From: Candidatus Leptovillus gracilis
Lineage (GTDB): Bacteria; Chloroflexota; Anaerolineae; Promineifilales; Promineifilaceae
Reading direction: 5' to 3'
DNA: 64,000 nucleotides
NCBI GenBank assembly: GCA_016716065.1
Contig: JADJXA010000002.1
Span: 558,001 to 622,000, forward strand
In this document: in pieces, positions 8,742 through 16,297 of the stretch
Layout: each line of letters begins with the position of its first letter
Numbering within the stretch: the stretch's first letter is position 1
Notes under the pieces: generated by a model
Database searches by the model: none
Told to the model about the DNA's origin: nothing
Seen by the model: the letters and a program-made list of their open reading frames with translations, nothing else
Program-made: the position numbers and the translations under genes

Positions 8742-9028
8742 TTGGTTCGTTGGTTGTAAGGTACTATGGCGTTTTGGGGTGGTTGCTTTTATGGTAACGT
8801 CTGATGGTTGGCGGCAGGTTGATGGCGATGGTTGATACGGGGGTGGTAATTGGCGCTTTAAGGCAACCATTCTACAATCGAAAAACAAATGTGATGGGTA
8901 CGGCCGTCTCGCAGTTTAGGGACGGCGATTTCTGTGCCCTGGCGGTTATGATTGGCTTGCCCTTGCCCGTTGTGTCGGAAGGGCGGAGCGTGCAAGAAAC
9001 TGATTTCTAATTTATGGAGTAAAAAGAC

Positions 9029-10348
9029 GTGACTACGAAGGAAACATTATTACAGAAGTTTGCCGCCCGAGAGGCGACGATTGGCATTATTGGCATGGGT
9101 TATGTGGGGCTGCCGGAGGCTGTGGCTTTTGCTGAAGAGGGCTTTACCGTATTGGGTGTGGATGTAGACGGCCGTAAAGTCGCCATGTTGAACCAGGGGG
9201 AGAGTTATGTGGAGGATGTGCCGGACAGCCAGTTACGGCCGTTGGTGGCCGCCGGCAAACTGCGCGCCAGCACCGATTACTGCGACCTGAGCCAGGTAGA
9301 CGCTATTTTTATCTGCGTGCCCACGCCGCTGCGTAAAACCAAAGACCCAGACGTTTCTTATATTATCAGCGCCACCGACAGCATCATGGCGGCCGGTGGT
9401 GGGGCGGGCAAACTGGTGGTGCTGGAATCCACCACCTATCCTGGCACTACCGATGAGCTGATTCTGCCCCGCCTGAGCGAAAACGGCTATCAGGTGGGTG
9501 TGGATTTTTTCCTGGCTTTTTCGCCGGAGCGTATTGATCCCGGCCGGACTGATTTCACCTTCCGCACGACGCCCAAGGTAGTGGGCGGGGTGACGGCCGA
9601 TTGCGTCGCAGTGGCTCTGGCGCTGTACAGCACGGTGGTAGACCAGCCTGTGCCCGTTTCCGGCACGGCCACGGCCGAAATGGTGAAGCTGCTGGAGAAC
9701 ACCTTCCGCGCCGTGAACATCGGCCTGGTCAACGAAGTGGCGATTATGTGCGACCGCCTGGGGTTGAACGTTTGGGAAGTGGTGGCGGCGGCGGATACCA
9801 AGCCATATGGTTTCATGAAATTTACGCCGGGGCCAGGGCTGGGCGGCCATTGCATCCCCATTGATCCTCATTATCTCAGTTGGAAGTTGAAGACGGTGAA
9901 TTACACCGCCCGCTTTATTGAATTAGCCAGCGACGTGAACAGCCACATGCCGGAATACGTGGTAGACAAGGTCGGCGCGGCGCTGAACACCGAACGCAAG
10001 GCTGTCAATGGCAGCCAGGTTTTGGTTCTGGGTGTGGCTTACAAACCCAACGTCGGCGATGTGCGTGAAAGCCCGGCGTTGGATGTCATCCATCTGCTGC
10101 AAGAGCGGGGGGCGGTGGTGAGTTACCACGATCCTTACGTGGCCGACCTGACACATGAAGGCTTTGATCTGCAATCGGTGGACCTGACGGCTGACACGCT
10201 GGCTGCGGCCGATTGTGTGGTGATTGTGACCGACCATCGGGATTTTGATTATCAGGCCATTGCCGACTGCGCCCCGGTGATTGTGGACACACGCAACGCA
10301 TTGACCCACCGCAATCTAACGGCGCAAGGGCGTGTGGTCAGGCTGTAG
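9029..10348 (+). CDS. wbpA: Nucleotide-sugar dehydrogenase, UDP-GlcNAc 6-dehydrogenase (WbpA) type
   Basis: 439 residues, GTG start with GGAG 10 bases upstream. NAD-binding GMGYVGLP (about 22-29) and VLGVDVDGRKV; central VLESTTYPGTTDE; catalytic region GPGLGGHCIPIDP with the nucleophilic Cys; C-terminal UDP-binding domain with LGVAYKPNVGDVRESPALDV. The YGFMKFTPGPGLGGHCIPIDPHYL context is that of WbpA/TuaD-like enzymes that oxidise UDP-GlcNAc (or UDP-Glc) C6 to the uronic acid. It would feed the WbpB-E-D steps encoded at 13.5-16.3 kb. A second, different dehydrogenase lies at 16298. Confidence 0.88.
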   Translation: MTTKETLLQKFAAREATIGIIGMGYVGLPEAVAFAEEGFTVLGVDVDGRKVAMLNQGESYVEDVPDSQLRPLVAAGKLRASTDYCDLSQVDAIFICVPTPLRKTKDPDVSYIISATDSIMAAGGGAGKLVVLESTTYPGTTDELILPRLSENGYQVGVDFFLAFSPERIDPGRTDFTFRTTPKVVGGVTADCVAVALALYSTVVDQPVPVSGTATAEMVKLLENTFRAVNIGLVNEVAIMCDRLGLNVWEVVAAADTKPYGFMKFTPGPGLGGHCIPIDPHYLSWKLKTVNYTARFIELASDVNSHMPEYVVDKVGAALNTERKAVNGSQVLVLGVAYKPNVGDVRESPALDVIHLLQERGAVVSYHDPYVADLTHEGFDLQSVDLTADTLAAADCVVIVTDHRDFDYQAIADCAPVIVDTRNALTHRNLTAQGRVVRL

Positions 10349-10349
10349 G

Positions 10350-10394
10350 AATTGTGAATTGTGAATTGTGAATTGTGAATTGTGAATTGTGAAT
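10350..10394. repeat. Heptamer tandem repeat (AATTGTG)x6
   Basis: Six perfect AATTGTG units plus a partial seventh directly after the dehydrogenase stop codon. One of many 7-bp-period arrays in the window. Confidence 0.95.
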
Positions 10395-10419
10395 GGGTTG
10401 TGTTTTTGGGAGATGATGA

Positions 10420-11430
10420 ATGACGGAACAGAATTGGCCGAACGGCCGTGCTTTTTGGCAAGATAAACAGGTGATTGTGACCGGCGGGGCCGGTTTCCTT
10501 GGCTCCTTTGTAGTGGACAAACTGCGCCAGCGTGGCGCGGCGGAGGTCATTGTACCGCGCAGCGCCGACTACGACTTGACCCAACTAGAGGCCATCCGCC
10601 AACTGTTCCGCGACGCTGGCTACAATCCCCAATCCGCAAGCCGCAAGCCGCAATCCCAAATTGACATGGTGATTCATCTGGCGGCGCGTGTTGGCGGCAT
10701 TGGGGCCAATCGAGAGAATCCGGCCACCTTTTTTTATGACAATCTGATGATGGGCGCGCAGCTGATTCACGAGAGCTATCTGCACGGTGTGCCCAAGTTT
10801 GTGGCGGTGGGCACAGTGTGCGCTTATCCCAAGTTTGCCCCTATCCCGTTCCGTGAAGAGGATTTGTGGAATGGCTACCCGGAGGAGACCAACGCGCCGT
10901 ATGGCCTGGCCAAGAAGATGATGCTGGTGCAGAGCCAGACCTACCGCGAGCAGTATGGCTTTAACTCGATTTTTCTGCTGCCGGTGAATCTGTATGGCCC
11001 ACGCGACAACTTTGACCTGGAGAGCAGCCATGTGATCCCGGCGCTGATCCGCAAATGCCTGGATGGGCAGGCGCGGGGCGATGACCATATGGTGGCCTGG
11101 GGTGATGGCTCGCCAACGCGGGAGTTTTTGTACGTGGCGGACGCCGCGGAGGGGATTTTGCTGGCCGCGGAGCGGTATGATGGTTCTGAGCCGGTGAATC
11201 TGGGCAGCGCGTATGAAATCAGCATTAAAGAGCTGCTGGAGACGATTGCCGGGTTGACGGGTTTTGCCGGCCGGATTGTCTGGGATACGAGTAAACCGAA
11301 TGGGCAGCCACGGCGTAAGCTGGATACGACGCGGGCGCGGGAGTTGTTTGGTTTTGAGGCGAAACGGCCGTTTGCCGATGGCCTGGCGGAGACGATTGCC
11401 TGGTATGCGCAGGTGGCCGGTGGCGGGTAG
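10420..11430 (+). CDS. NAD-dependent epimerase/reductase of the GDP-L-fucose synthase type
   Basis: 336 residues, ATG with GGGAG upstream. Extended SDR: TGGAGFLGSFVVDKL Rossmann motif, HLAARVGGIGANRENPA (typical of GDP-fucose synthase Fcl/GER1), and active-site YGLAKK preceded by the conserved VGTVCAYPKFAP. In the family it converts GDP-4-keto-6-deoxymannose to GDP-L-fucose; the partner GDP-mannose 4,6-dehydratase is not in the window, so the substrate is inferred. Residues about 69-80 (NPQSASRKPQSQ) are an insertion encoded by a heptad repeat at 10623-10657, unlike the compact loop expected here. Confidence 0.82.
   Translation: MTEQNWPNGRAFWQDKQVIVTGGAGFLGSFVVDKLRQRGAAEVIVPRSADYDLTQLEAIRQLFRDAGYNPQSASRKPQSQIDMVIHLAARVGGIGANRENPATFFYDNLMMGAQLIHESYLHGVPKFVAVGTVCAYPKFAPIPFREEDLWNGYPEETNAPYGLAKKMMLVQSQTYREQYGFNSIFLLPVNLYGPRDNFDLESSHVIPALIRKCLDGQARGDDHMVAWGDGSPTREFLYVADAAEGILLAAERYDGSEPVNLGSAYEISIKELLETIAGLTGFAGRIVWDTSKPNGQPRRKLDTTRARELFGFEAKRPFADGLAETIAWYAQVAGGG
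10623..10657. repeat. Heptamer array inside a coding sequence
   Basis: Five 7-mers CAATCCC, CAATCCG, CAAGCCG, CAAGCCG, CAATCCC in register inside the GDP-fucose-synthase-like gene, translated as an Asn/Gln/Ser-rich loop. Confidence 0.85.
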
Positions 11431-11460
11431 TAAGCGCGGTAGGGATACCGCGGCTATAAG

Positions 11461-11502
11461 CTGTGGTAAGCCGTAAGCCGTAAGCGTAGTACGGAACACG
11501 GC
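11461..11502. repeat. Heptamer array (AAGCCGT-type)
   Basis: CTGTGGT, AAGCCGT, AAGCCGT, AAGCGTA, GTACGGA, ACACGGC in strict 7-bp register downstream of the SDR gene. Confidence 0.75.
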
Positions 11503-11725
11503 ATGGTTCATCAAGCAAGACATCTTCTTTACAAATTTGCGCTGCGTTGTCATGCTGAGCGGAGTCTTCGGCCCTGAGCAACGTCGAACGGGGAAGCATC
11601 CCGCTCCCGCCAGAGGAGGGGGATGCTTCGGAGGATGCTTCGGCGGCCTCAGCACAGGCTCTCAGCATGACGCGCTTTCTTGCCAAATTTGTAAAGCACA
11701 ATATCGCCTGGAATGAACCATGCCC
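11501..11725. repeat. Long inverted repeat with internal palindromic element
   Basis: GCATGGTTCAT...TTTACAAATTT on the left pairs with AAATTTGTAAAG...AATGAACCATGC on the right. Between them is a GTCATGCTGAGCGGAGTCTT...CTCAGCATGAC unit. This resembles a MITE-like element carrying another repeat; no transposase is present. Confidence 0.6.
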
Positions 11726-11878
11726 GGAACACGGTACACGAACAGCCGGTGTCATATACCTGTGGCGCTGCCGCGGCGGCCATGGCGTCATTCCTTCGAC
11801 GTTGCTCAGGGCCGAAGACTCCGTTCAGCATGACATAACCTGCAACTTGCGTACCGAAAAAGTAAATCGTACTAAAAC

Positions 11879-11984
11879 GTAACTACTAAGCCCCCTCTGG
11901 TTGTCATACCCGCGAAAGCGGGTATCCATCATCATCGCCAGAGTGGATTCCCGCCTTCGCGGGAATGACCGGCTTCGTAGTTAC
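11879..11984. mobile_element. Intact MITE-like element with 14-bp terminal inverted repeats
   Basis: Left end GTAACTACTAAGCC and right end GGCTTCGTAGTTAC are inverse with one mismatch; the interior is the TCATACCCGCG...CGCGGGAATGAC palindrome. Best preserved of three copies (3692-3760 core only, 5446-5548). Confidence 0.8.
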
Positions 11985-12003
11985 ACTAAAACTGCAAAGA
12001 TAG

Positions 12004-12072
12004 TGCTGAAGCATACTGCCCTGTCTTAGCCAGGGAATTCATTCCCTGGCGCCTGTGGTGCATGACTGTAAC
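12004..12072 (-). repeat. Inverted copy of the 3916-3988 repeat
   Basis: Reads TGCTGAAGCATACTGCCCTG, then the palindrome around GGGAATTCATTCCC, then GTGGTGCATGACTGTAAC: reverse complement of 3916-3988 with a few substitutions. Confidence 0.75.
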
Positions 12073-12129
12073 ATTGTCAAGGTAGTATCTTCTCAAAAAA
12101 GCGCGGCAGAGTTGGTTGAGCCTGTCGAA

Positions 12130-12219
12130 ACCAACGGCTTCAGCCGAACCAACGGCTTCAGCCGGACCAACGGCCTCGGCCGAACCAACGGCCCCAGCCG
12201 GACCAACGGCAGCAGCTTA
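12130..12219. repeat. 18-bp tandem array (ACCAACGGCTTCAGCCGA)
   Basis: Units at 12130, 12148, 12166, 12184 and a degenerate fifth at 12202; each contains an imperfect GGCTTCAGCC/GGCCTCGGCC palindrome. Confidence 0.9.
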
Positions 12220-12367
12220 AACGTGCAGCGGTTGGACGCCATGCGCCGACAGCGCCACTTGCCAGTGGGCGCGGCGCAGGCACAACAGTCGAGTTTCCGC
12301 AGGTCTGGGCGCCAGACCTGTTGAGGGGACAAAAATCTTATATTTTTGTGAATGGAGGTAAATTATC

Positions 12368-12766
12368 ATGGCAAGTAGAATTCAGGCTATCAATGCGTAT
12401 CGTCCCAAGATAAAACTGGGGCGCACGGCCGAAACCAGTGAACTGGTGGAGTTTATCGCCCGCAGCACCGGGCTAAACGAAAGCGGCGTGCGCCAGGTTT
12501 TGTTGGAACTGCGCGACACCGTCATCTTTTTTAACAAACAAGGACGGTCCGTGAAACTGGAAGGGCTGGGGACCTATGCCCCTTCCATTGACCTGGAGGG
12601 CAAGATCAAAATCAGCCACCGCGCCGACCAATCCCTGAAAAACGCCATCAACGCCCAGGGCGCATTCCAGGGTAAGATCGAAAACCGGGAAAACATCGGC
12701 AAAACCGGCAATGAGCTGGTGGCGATGTGGAACGGCCAAAACCCGGAAAATGTCGCCAGTTCATAA
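12368..12766 (+). CDS. HU/IHF-like DNA-binding protein
   Basis: 132 residues, ATG 9 bases after a clear TGGAGG ribosome site. Residues about 20-90 follow the HU pattern: two N-terminal helices (SELVEFIARSTGLNESGVRQVLLELRDTV), FFNKQGRSVKLEGLGTYAPS equivalent to the GF/GxF turn of HU, then a beta stretch. The divergent HU-like group with an extended C-terminus is known mainly from Bacteroidota and a few other phyla; the C-terminal 40 residues here are unassigned. It lies inside the polysaccharide locus, followed by a strong hairpin, so it may be an independently expressed nucleoid protein or regulator. Confidence 0.6.
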   Translation: MASRIQAINAYRPKIKLGRTAETSELVEFIARSTGLNESGVRQVLLELRDTVIFFNKQGRSVKLEGLGTYAPSIDLEGKIKISHRADQSLKNAINAQGAFQGKIENRENIGKTGNELVAMWNGQNPENVASS

Positions 12767-12767
12767 G

Positions 12768-12818
12768 TGTCAACTTAAGCGGCAGACCTGAGAAAACCTG
12801 TCAGGTCTTAAGTTGACA
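12768..12818 (+). terminator. Large hairpin after the HU-like gene
   Basis: TGTCAACTTAAG (12768-12779) pairs perfectly with CTTAAGTTGACA (12807-12818); an inner GACCTG/CAGGTC stem lies within. It starts 2 bases after the stop codon. No T-run follows, so it could be a processing or bidirectional structure instead of a classical terminator. Confidence 0.55.
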
Positions 12819-12856
12819 GTAATGGTCGCCAGTTAATTAGGGCATCGGTCCGTGCT

Positions 12857-12992
12857 GTTCTTCGGAAGAACTCCTTGCCGGAAGTTTCTTCCGAAGAATT
12901 TCTTCCGAAGAGTTTCTTCCGAAGAAAAAAAAGTTTCTTCCCAAGAACGGATCGGTTTCTTCCGAAGAAAAAAAAGTTTCTTCGGAAGAAAC
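12857..12992. repeat. Cluster of seven TTCTTCCGAAGAA-type palindromes
   Basis: Palindromic 13-14-mers TTCTTCGGAAGAA or TTTCTTCCGAAGAA occur about every 15-30 bases; two are followed by an A8 run and GTTTCTTC. One unit has TTCTTCCCAAGAA (one mismatch). Either strand can fold on any pair. Confidence 0.9.
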
Positions 12993-13137
12993 TTGCGCCA
13001 GGCGCTTTGGGGTTTTTTTGCCGGGAACAGCGTCCCGGCTGCCGCTGCGCGGGGCTTCTTTGCCGCCTTCGGCCATCCCCCATCAGCCGCCGGTATCTTC
13101 TCAATATGTCAGGGTCAATCGGTGGCAAAGAGGTAAA

Positions 13138-13258
13138 AGCCGGGTTTACCCGGCGTTGTTTTATAGACCGGCGCTTTAGCTGGTCATTGCCGGCTGTCTG
13201 CTGCGCCTGGAGCTAAAGCCCCAGGCTAAACAACGACGCCCCGTAAACGGGGCTAGAG
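13138..13258. repeat. Inverted-repeat element with GCCGGGTTTACCCGGCG ends
   Basis: Left end GCCGGGTTTACCCGGCGTTG and right end AACAACGACGCCCCGTAAAC are related as inverse repeats (GTTGTTT...AAACAAC) and each contains its own small hairpin. No coding capacity. Confidence 0.5.
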
Positions 13259-13566
13259 ACGGCCGTGACGGTTACGACAAGCCTCCCGGAGGCTCCCCAG
13301 ATGATTGAGATGTTACATTAGACTTTATTGGAAATAACTTGATGGCCCGCAGAGGCGCGGCGGTGTTTTCCTTTGCGTCTTTGCGCCTCGGCGCGAGAAC
13401 TTTGATTTCCGATAATCGCTGTTGACTGATTGGCCGCCAACGCGGGTTGGACAAAATAACCATTGCTGAAAATTGAAAAGGATGTAAGCTGACAAGGAAT
13501 TTGCGGTAAAGCGGCTGATCATTTGGTCAGACGATACATAACATAGTTTAGACAGAGTATACCTTT

Positions 13567-14187
13567 ATGAATATCCGTATTCATCCCACGGCAGAAGTAA
13601 GCCCCAAAGCATCACTCGGCAATGGTTCTGCTATTTGGAACCATGTCCAGATAAGAGAGAGTGCAGTTATTGGTCGGAATTGCGTTCTAAGCAAAGGAGT
13701 CTATATTGACTTTGGCGTACAAATTGGCGACAACGTCAAAATCCAGAATGGCATTTCCGTTTACCACGGCGTCACCCTGGAAGATGGCGTATTCTGCGGC
13801 CCCCACTGCGTCTTCACCAACGACCGCCAGCCACGGGCCATCAATCCCGATGGTTCGTTAAAAGCGGCTGACGACTGGATATTGAGCGAAACGCTGGTGC
13901 GTACCGGCGCTTCTATCGGCGCTCATGCAACCATTGTTTGCGGCGTGACCATCGGTCGTTGGGCCATGATTGGCGCTGGCGCTGTGGTAACGAAAAATGT
14001 CCCCGATTACGGGCTTGTTTACGGCAACCCGGCTAAATTGCACGGTTTTGTCTGTCCTTGTGGCGCTAAGTTAGAACGCGCTTCATTTAAATCAGAACAG
14101 ACTGGCAACACAGTGTTAATGCGCTGTTCCCAATGTCAGGCTGAAATATCTATTCCCCTTAACGAGTATGATCAACTTGTAAAATAA
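13567..14187 (+). CDS. wbpD: WbpD-like N-acetyltransferase (left-handed beta-helix)
   Basis: 206 residues. Hexapeptide-repeat acyltransferase: IHPTAEVSPKASLGNGSAIWNHVQIRESAVIG and further I-G-x-x coils up to residue about 155, ending with VVTKNVPDYGLVYGNPAKLHG. This matches enzymes that N-acetylate UDP-2-acetamido-3-amino-2,3-dideoxy-glucuronate with acetyl-CoA. After the helix a 45-residue tail contains CPCGAKLE and CSQCQ, a possible small zinc ribbon found in some WbpD/WlbB homologues. It begins a tight block with the WbpE and WbpB type genes, together giving the UDP-2,3-diacetamido sugar acid. Confidence 0.85.
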   Translation: MNIRIHPTAEVSPKASLGNGSAIWNHVQIRESAVIGRNCVLSKGVYIDFGVQIGDNVKIQNGISVYHGVTLEDGVFCGPHCVFTNDRQPRAINPDGSLKAADDWILSETLVRTGASIGAHATIVCGVTIGRWAMIGAGAVVTKNVPDYGLVYGNPAKLHGFVCPCGAKLERASFKSEQTGNTVLMRCSQCQAEISIPLNEYDQLVK

Positions 14188-14217
14188 TCATGTTCAACAC
14201 TCAAAGGAGCAAATCAC

Positions 14218-15291
14218 GTGATCCCTATTTCCAAACCCTTTATTGGTGAAGCTGAAAAACAGGCGGTAATGGCCGTCCTGGACTCCGGTATGCTGGCCCA
14301 AGGCCCGCGCACCGCCGCTTTTGAAGAGAAGTTTGCCGCTGTTTGCGGCGTTAAACATGCTGTGGCTGCCTCTTCCGGCACCACGGCCCTGCATATTGCG
14401 CTGCTGGCTCACGGTATCGGGCCTGGCGACGAAGTTATTACCACCCCCTTTACCTTTATCGCCTCGGTGAACAGCATTGTTTATACAGGCGCTAAGCCGG
14501 TTTTTGTGGACATTGATCCGGAGACGTTCAACATCAACCCCGATCTGCTGGCGGCGGCTATTACTCCGCGCACGAAAGCGATTATGCCAGTGCATCTTTA
14601 TGGCTATCCGTGCGATATGGACGCCATTATGTCTATCGCTGACCAGCATGGTCTGGCGGTTATTGAGGATGCGGCCCAATCTATTGGCGCCACCTATAAA
14701 GGGAAAATGACTGGCAGCTTTGGCACGGGTTGTTTCAGCCTATACGCCACCAAAAATGTGATGTCGGCCGAAGGCGGCATGATCACCACCAATGATGACG
14801 ATATTGCCCAACGCTGCCGAATGATCCGCAATCATGGGATGCAGCGCCGCTACTACCATGATATGTTGGGTTTTAACTTTCGCATGACCGATCTTCACGC
14901 CGCTATTGGGCTGGCGCAGTTAGACCGCCTTGATGAGTTTACGAGCAAGCGTCGTGCTAACGCCGCTTATCTAAACGCCCACATTACCAGCGTGAAGACC
15001 CCGACTGTGCAGGAAGGGTACGATCATGTCTGGCATCAATACACTGTCCGCGTCAACGGTGGCCGTAACCGGGATGAAGCAGTCAAGCAGTTGACGGAAG
15101 CAGGCATTGGCACGGGTATTTTTTACCCTGTACCGGCCAATAAGCAGAGCCATCTGGCGGCGATGGGGTTGGGCGGCGATACCTTGCCCGTTACCGAGCA
15201 GATAGCCACTGAGGTGATTTCGCTGCCGGTGCATCCGCAGCTTTCCCAGAGTGATTTAGAGACGATTGTCAGTGAGGTGAACAAGCTATGA
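14218..15291 (+). CDS. wbpE: WbpE-like PLP aminotransferase (DegT/DnrJ/EryC1/StrS family)
   Basis: 357 residues, GTG start 10 bases after AAGGAG. Motifs: AASSGTTALHIALLAHGIGPGDEV, VIEDAAQSIGA (Asp contacting PLP) and SLYATKNVMSAEGGM with the Schiff-base Lys. Family members transfer an amino group from glutamate to C3 of UDP-2-acetamido-3-keto-glucuronate. The neighbouring oxidoreductase makes the keto substrate and WbpD acetylates the product, so the assignment is supported by context. Stop overlaps the next start (ATGA). Confidence 0.88.
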   Translation: MIPISKPFIGEAEKQAVMAVLDSGMLAQGPRTAAFEEKFAAVCGVKHAVAASSGTTALHIALLAHGIGPGDEVITTPFTFIASVNSIVYTGAKPVFVDIDPETFNINPDLLAAAITPRTKAIMPVHLYGYPCDMDAIMSIADQHGLAVIEDAAQSIGATYKGKMTGSFGTGCFSLYATKNVMSAEGGMITTNDDDIAQRCRMIRNHGMQRRYYHDMLGFNFRMTDLHAAIGLAQLDRLDEFTSKRRANAAYLNAHITSVKTPTVQEGYDHVWHQYTVRVNGGRNRDEAVKQLTEAGIGTGIFYPVPANKQSHLAAMGLGGDTLPVTEQIATEVISLPVHPQLSQSDLETIVSEVNKL

Positions 15292-16289
15292 GCGCCAAAG
15301 TTGCCGTTATCGGCGTAGGCTCTATGGGGCGCAACCATGCCCGCGTGTATACGGAATTACCGGAGGCGACGCTGGTTGGCGTGGTTGACGCCAACGAAGC
15401 GGCTGCCGCCCAAATTGCCCGGCGTTATGGCACGGAGAGCTATACCGACTACATTCGTCTGTTAGATGAACAAAAACCGGAAGCTGTCACCATTGCCGTA
15501 CCCACTGTGGATCATCTGGAAGTGGCCCTGGCTGTTATTGAGCGGGGCATTCATTTGTTGATTGAAAAGCCGATTGCTTTTACCGGCGATGAGGCGCGTC
15601 AGATTATCCAGGCGGCCGATGCGGCGGGAGTTAAGCTGATGATCGGCCATATTGAACGGTTTAACCCGGCCGTCACTGCCTTGAAAAACCGGCTGGCTGC
15701 TGGTGAGTTGGGGCGCGTCTTTCAGATGGACGCCCACCGGCAAGGACCCTTCCCGGCCCGCGTGCAGGATGTGGGCGTGGTGATTGATCTGGCCGTTCAC
15801 GATCTGGATGTGATGCGTTATGTGAGCGGGTCTGAAGTCGTGCGAGTTTATGCTGAAACGGAGCGGCGCATCCATAGTTCCCACGAGGATTTGTTGACCG
15901 GTCTGATTCGGATGGATGACGGGGCCATCGGTACGTTGATCATCAACTGGCTGACGCCGACCAAAATCCGCGAACTGTTGGTAACGGGCGAAACTGGCCT
16001 GTTCCGCGTGGATTATTTGACCCAAGACCTATACTTTTATGAGAATGCGACGGCCAATGGGGAAGATTGGGACACCATTCGTATGCTGCGCGGCGTCAGC
16101 GAGGGGCGAATGATTCGCCATGTGGTGGCCAAGAAAGAACCGCTGCGGGCGGAGCAGGAAGCCTTTTTGGCGGCCGTGCGCGGCGAAGCCCCGGTCGCCG
16201 TCACCGGCGAGGATGGTCTGAAGGCGCTGGAACTGGCGCAGGCGGTTGTTACCTCTGGCCTGGAAAACCGGCCCATCAAGATTGGGTAA
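15288..16289 (+). CDS. wbpB: WbpB-like Gfo/Idh/MocA oxidoreductase
   Basis: 333 residues, ATG overlapping the previous stop by 4 bases. NAD-binding GVGSMGRNHARVY at the N-terminus, conserved EKP (IEKPIAFTGDEA) around residue 97 and HIERFNPAV, the fingerprint of UDP-GlcNAcA 3-dehydrogenases. It oxidises C3 of the UDP-GlcNAc uronic acid produced by a WbpA-type dehydrogenase so the WbpE aminotransferase can act. Followed by another dehydrogenase after 8 bases, consistent with one operon. Confidence 0.88.
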   Translation: MSAKVAVIGVGSMGRNHARVYTELPEATLVGVVDANEAAAAQIARRYGTESYTDYIRLLDEQKPEAVTIAVPTVDHLEVALAVIERGIHLLIEKPIAFTGDEARQIIQAADAAGVKLMIGHIERFNPAVTALKNRLAAGELGRVFQMDAHRQGPFPARVQDVGVVIDLAVHDLDVMRYVSGSEVVRVYAETERRIHSSHEDLLTGLIRMDDGAIGTLIINWLTPTKIRELLVTGETGLFRVDYLTQDLYFYENATANGEDWDTIRMLRGVSEGRMIRHVVAKKEPLRAEQEAFLAAVRGEAPVAVTGEDGLKALELAQAVVTSGLENRPIKIG

Positions 16290-16297
16290 GAAAATCT

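Larger units (their letters stand above)
11431..12367. other. 0.9-kb gene-free spacer rich in inverted and tandem repeats
   Basis: Contains a heptamer array (11461-11502), a large inverted repeat with inner GTCATGCTGAG palindromic element (11501-11725), another GTCATTCC...AGCATGACA unit (11789-11835), a full MITE (11879-11984), the repeat 12004-12072 and an 18-bp tandem array (12130-12219). The frames open here only translate repeats. The HU-like gene promoter must lie in its last 100 bases. Confidence 0.7.
12767..13566. other. 0.8-kb gene-free spacer with palindrome cluster
   Basis: Holds the hairpin 12768-12818, the TTCTTCCGAAGAA cluster (12857-12992), a CCGGGAACAGCGTCCCGG hairpin near 13021-13038, an inverted-repeat unit at 13138-13258 and, at 13321-13353, a copy of GGAAATAACTTGATGG also seen at 7971-7986. 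Frames open here are repeat translations. Confidence 0.7.

Noticed and set aside
8804..9010. 68-codon frame before the first UDP-sugar dehydrogenase
   Set aside because: No ribosome site, no similarity, unusual composition; probably an untranslated leader.
12055..12324. 89-codon frame with repeated RTNG motif
   Set aside because: It only translates the 18-bp tandem array; no start signal.
12852..13216. Two overlapping frames of about 100 codons
   Set aside because: They translate the palindrome cluster and poly-A stretches; composition is not coding-like.
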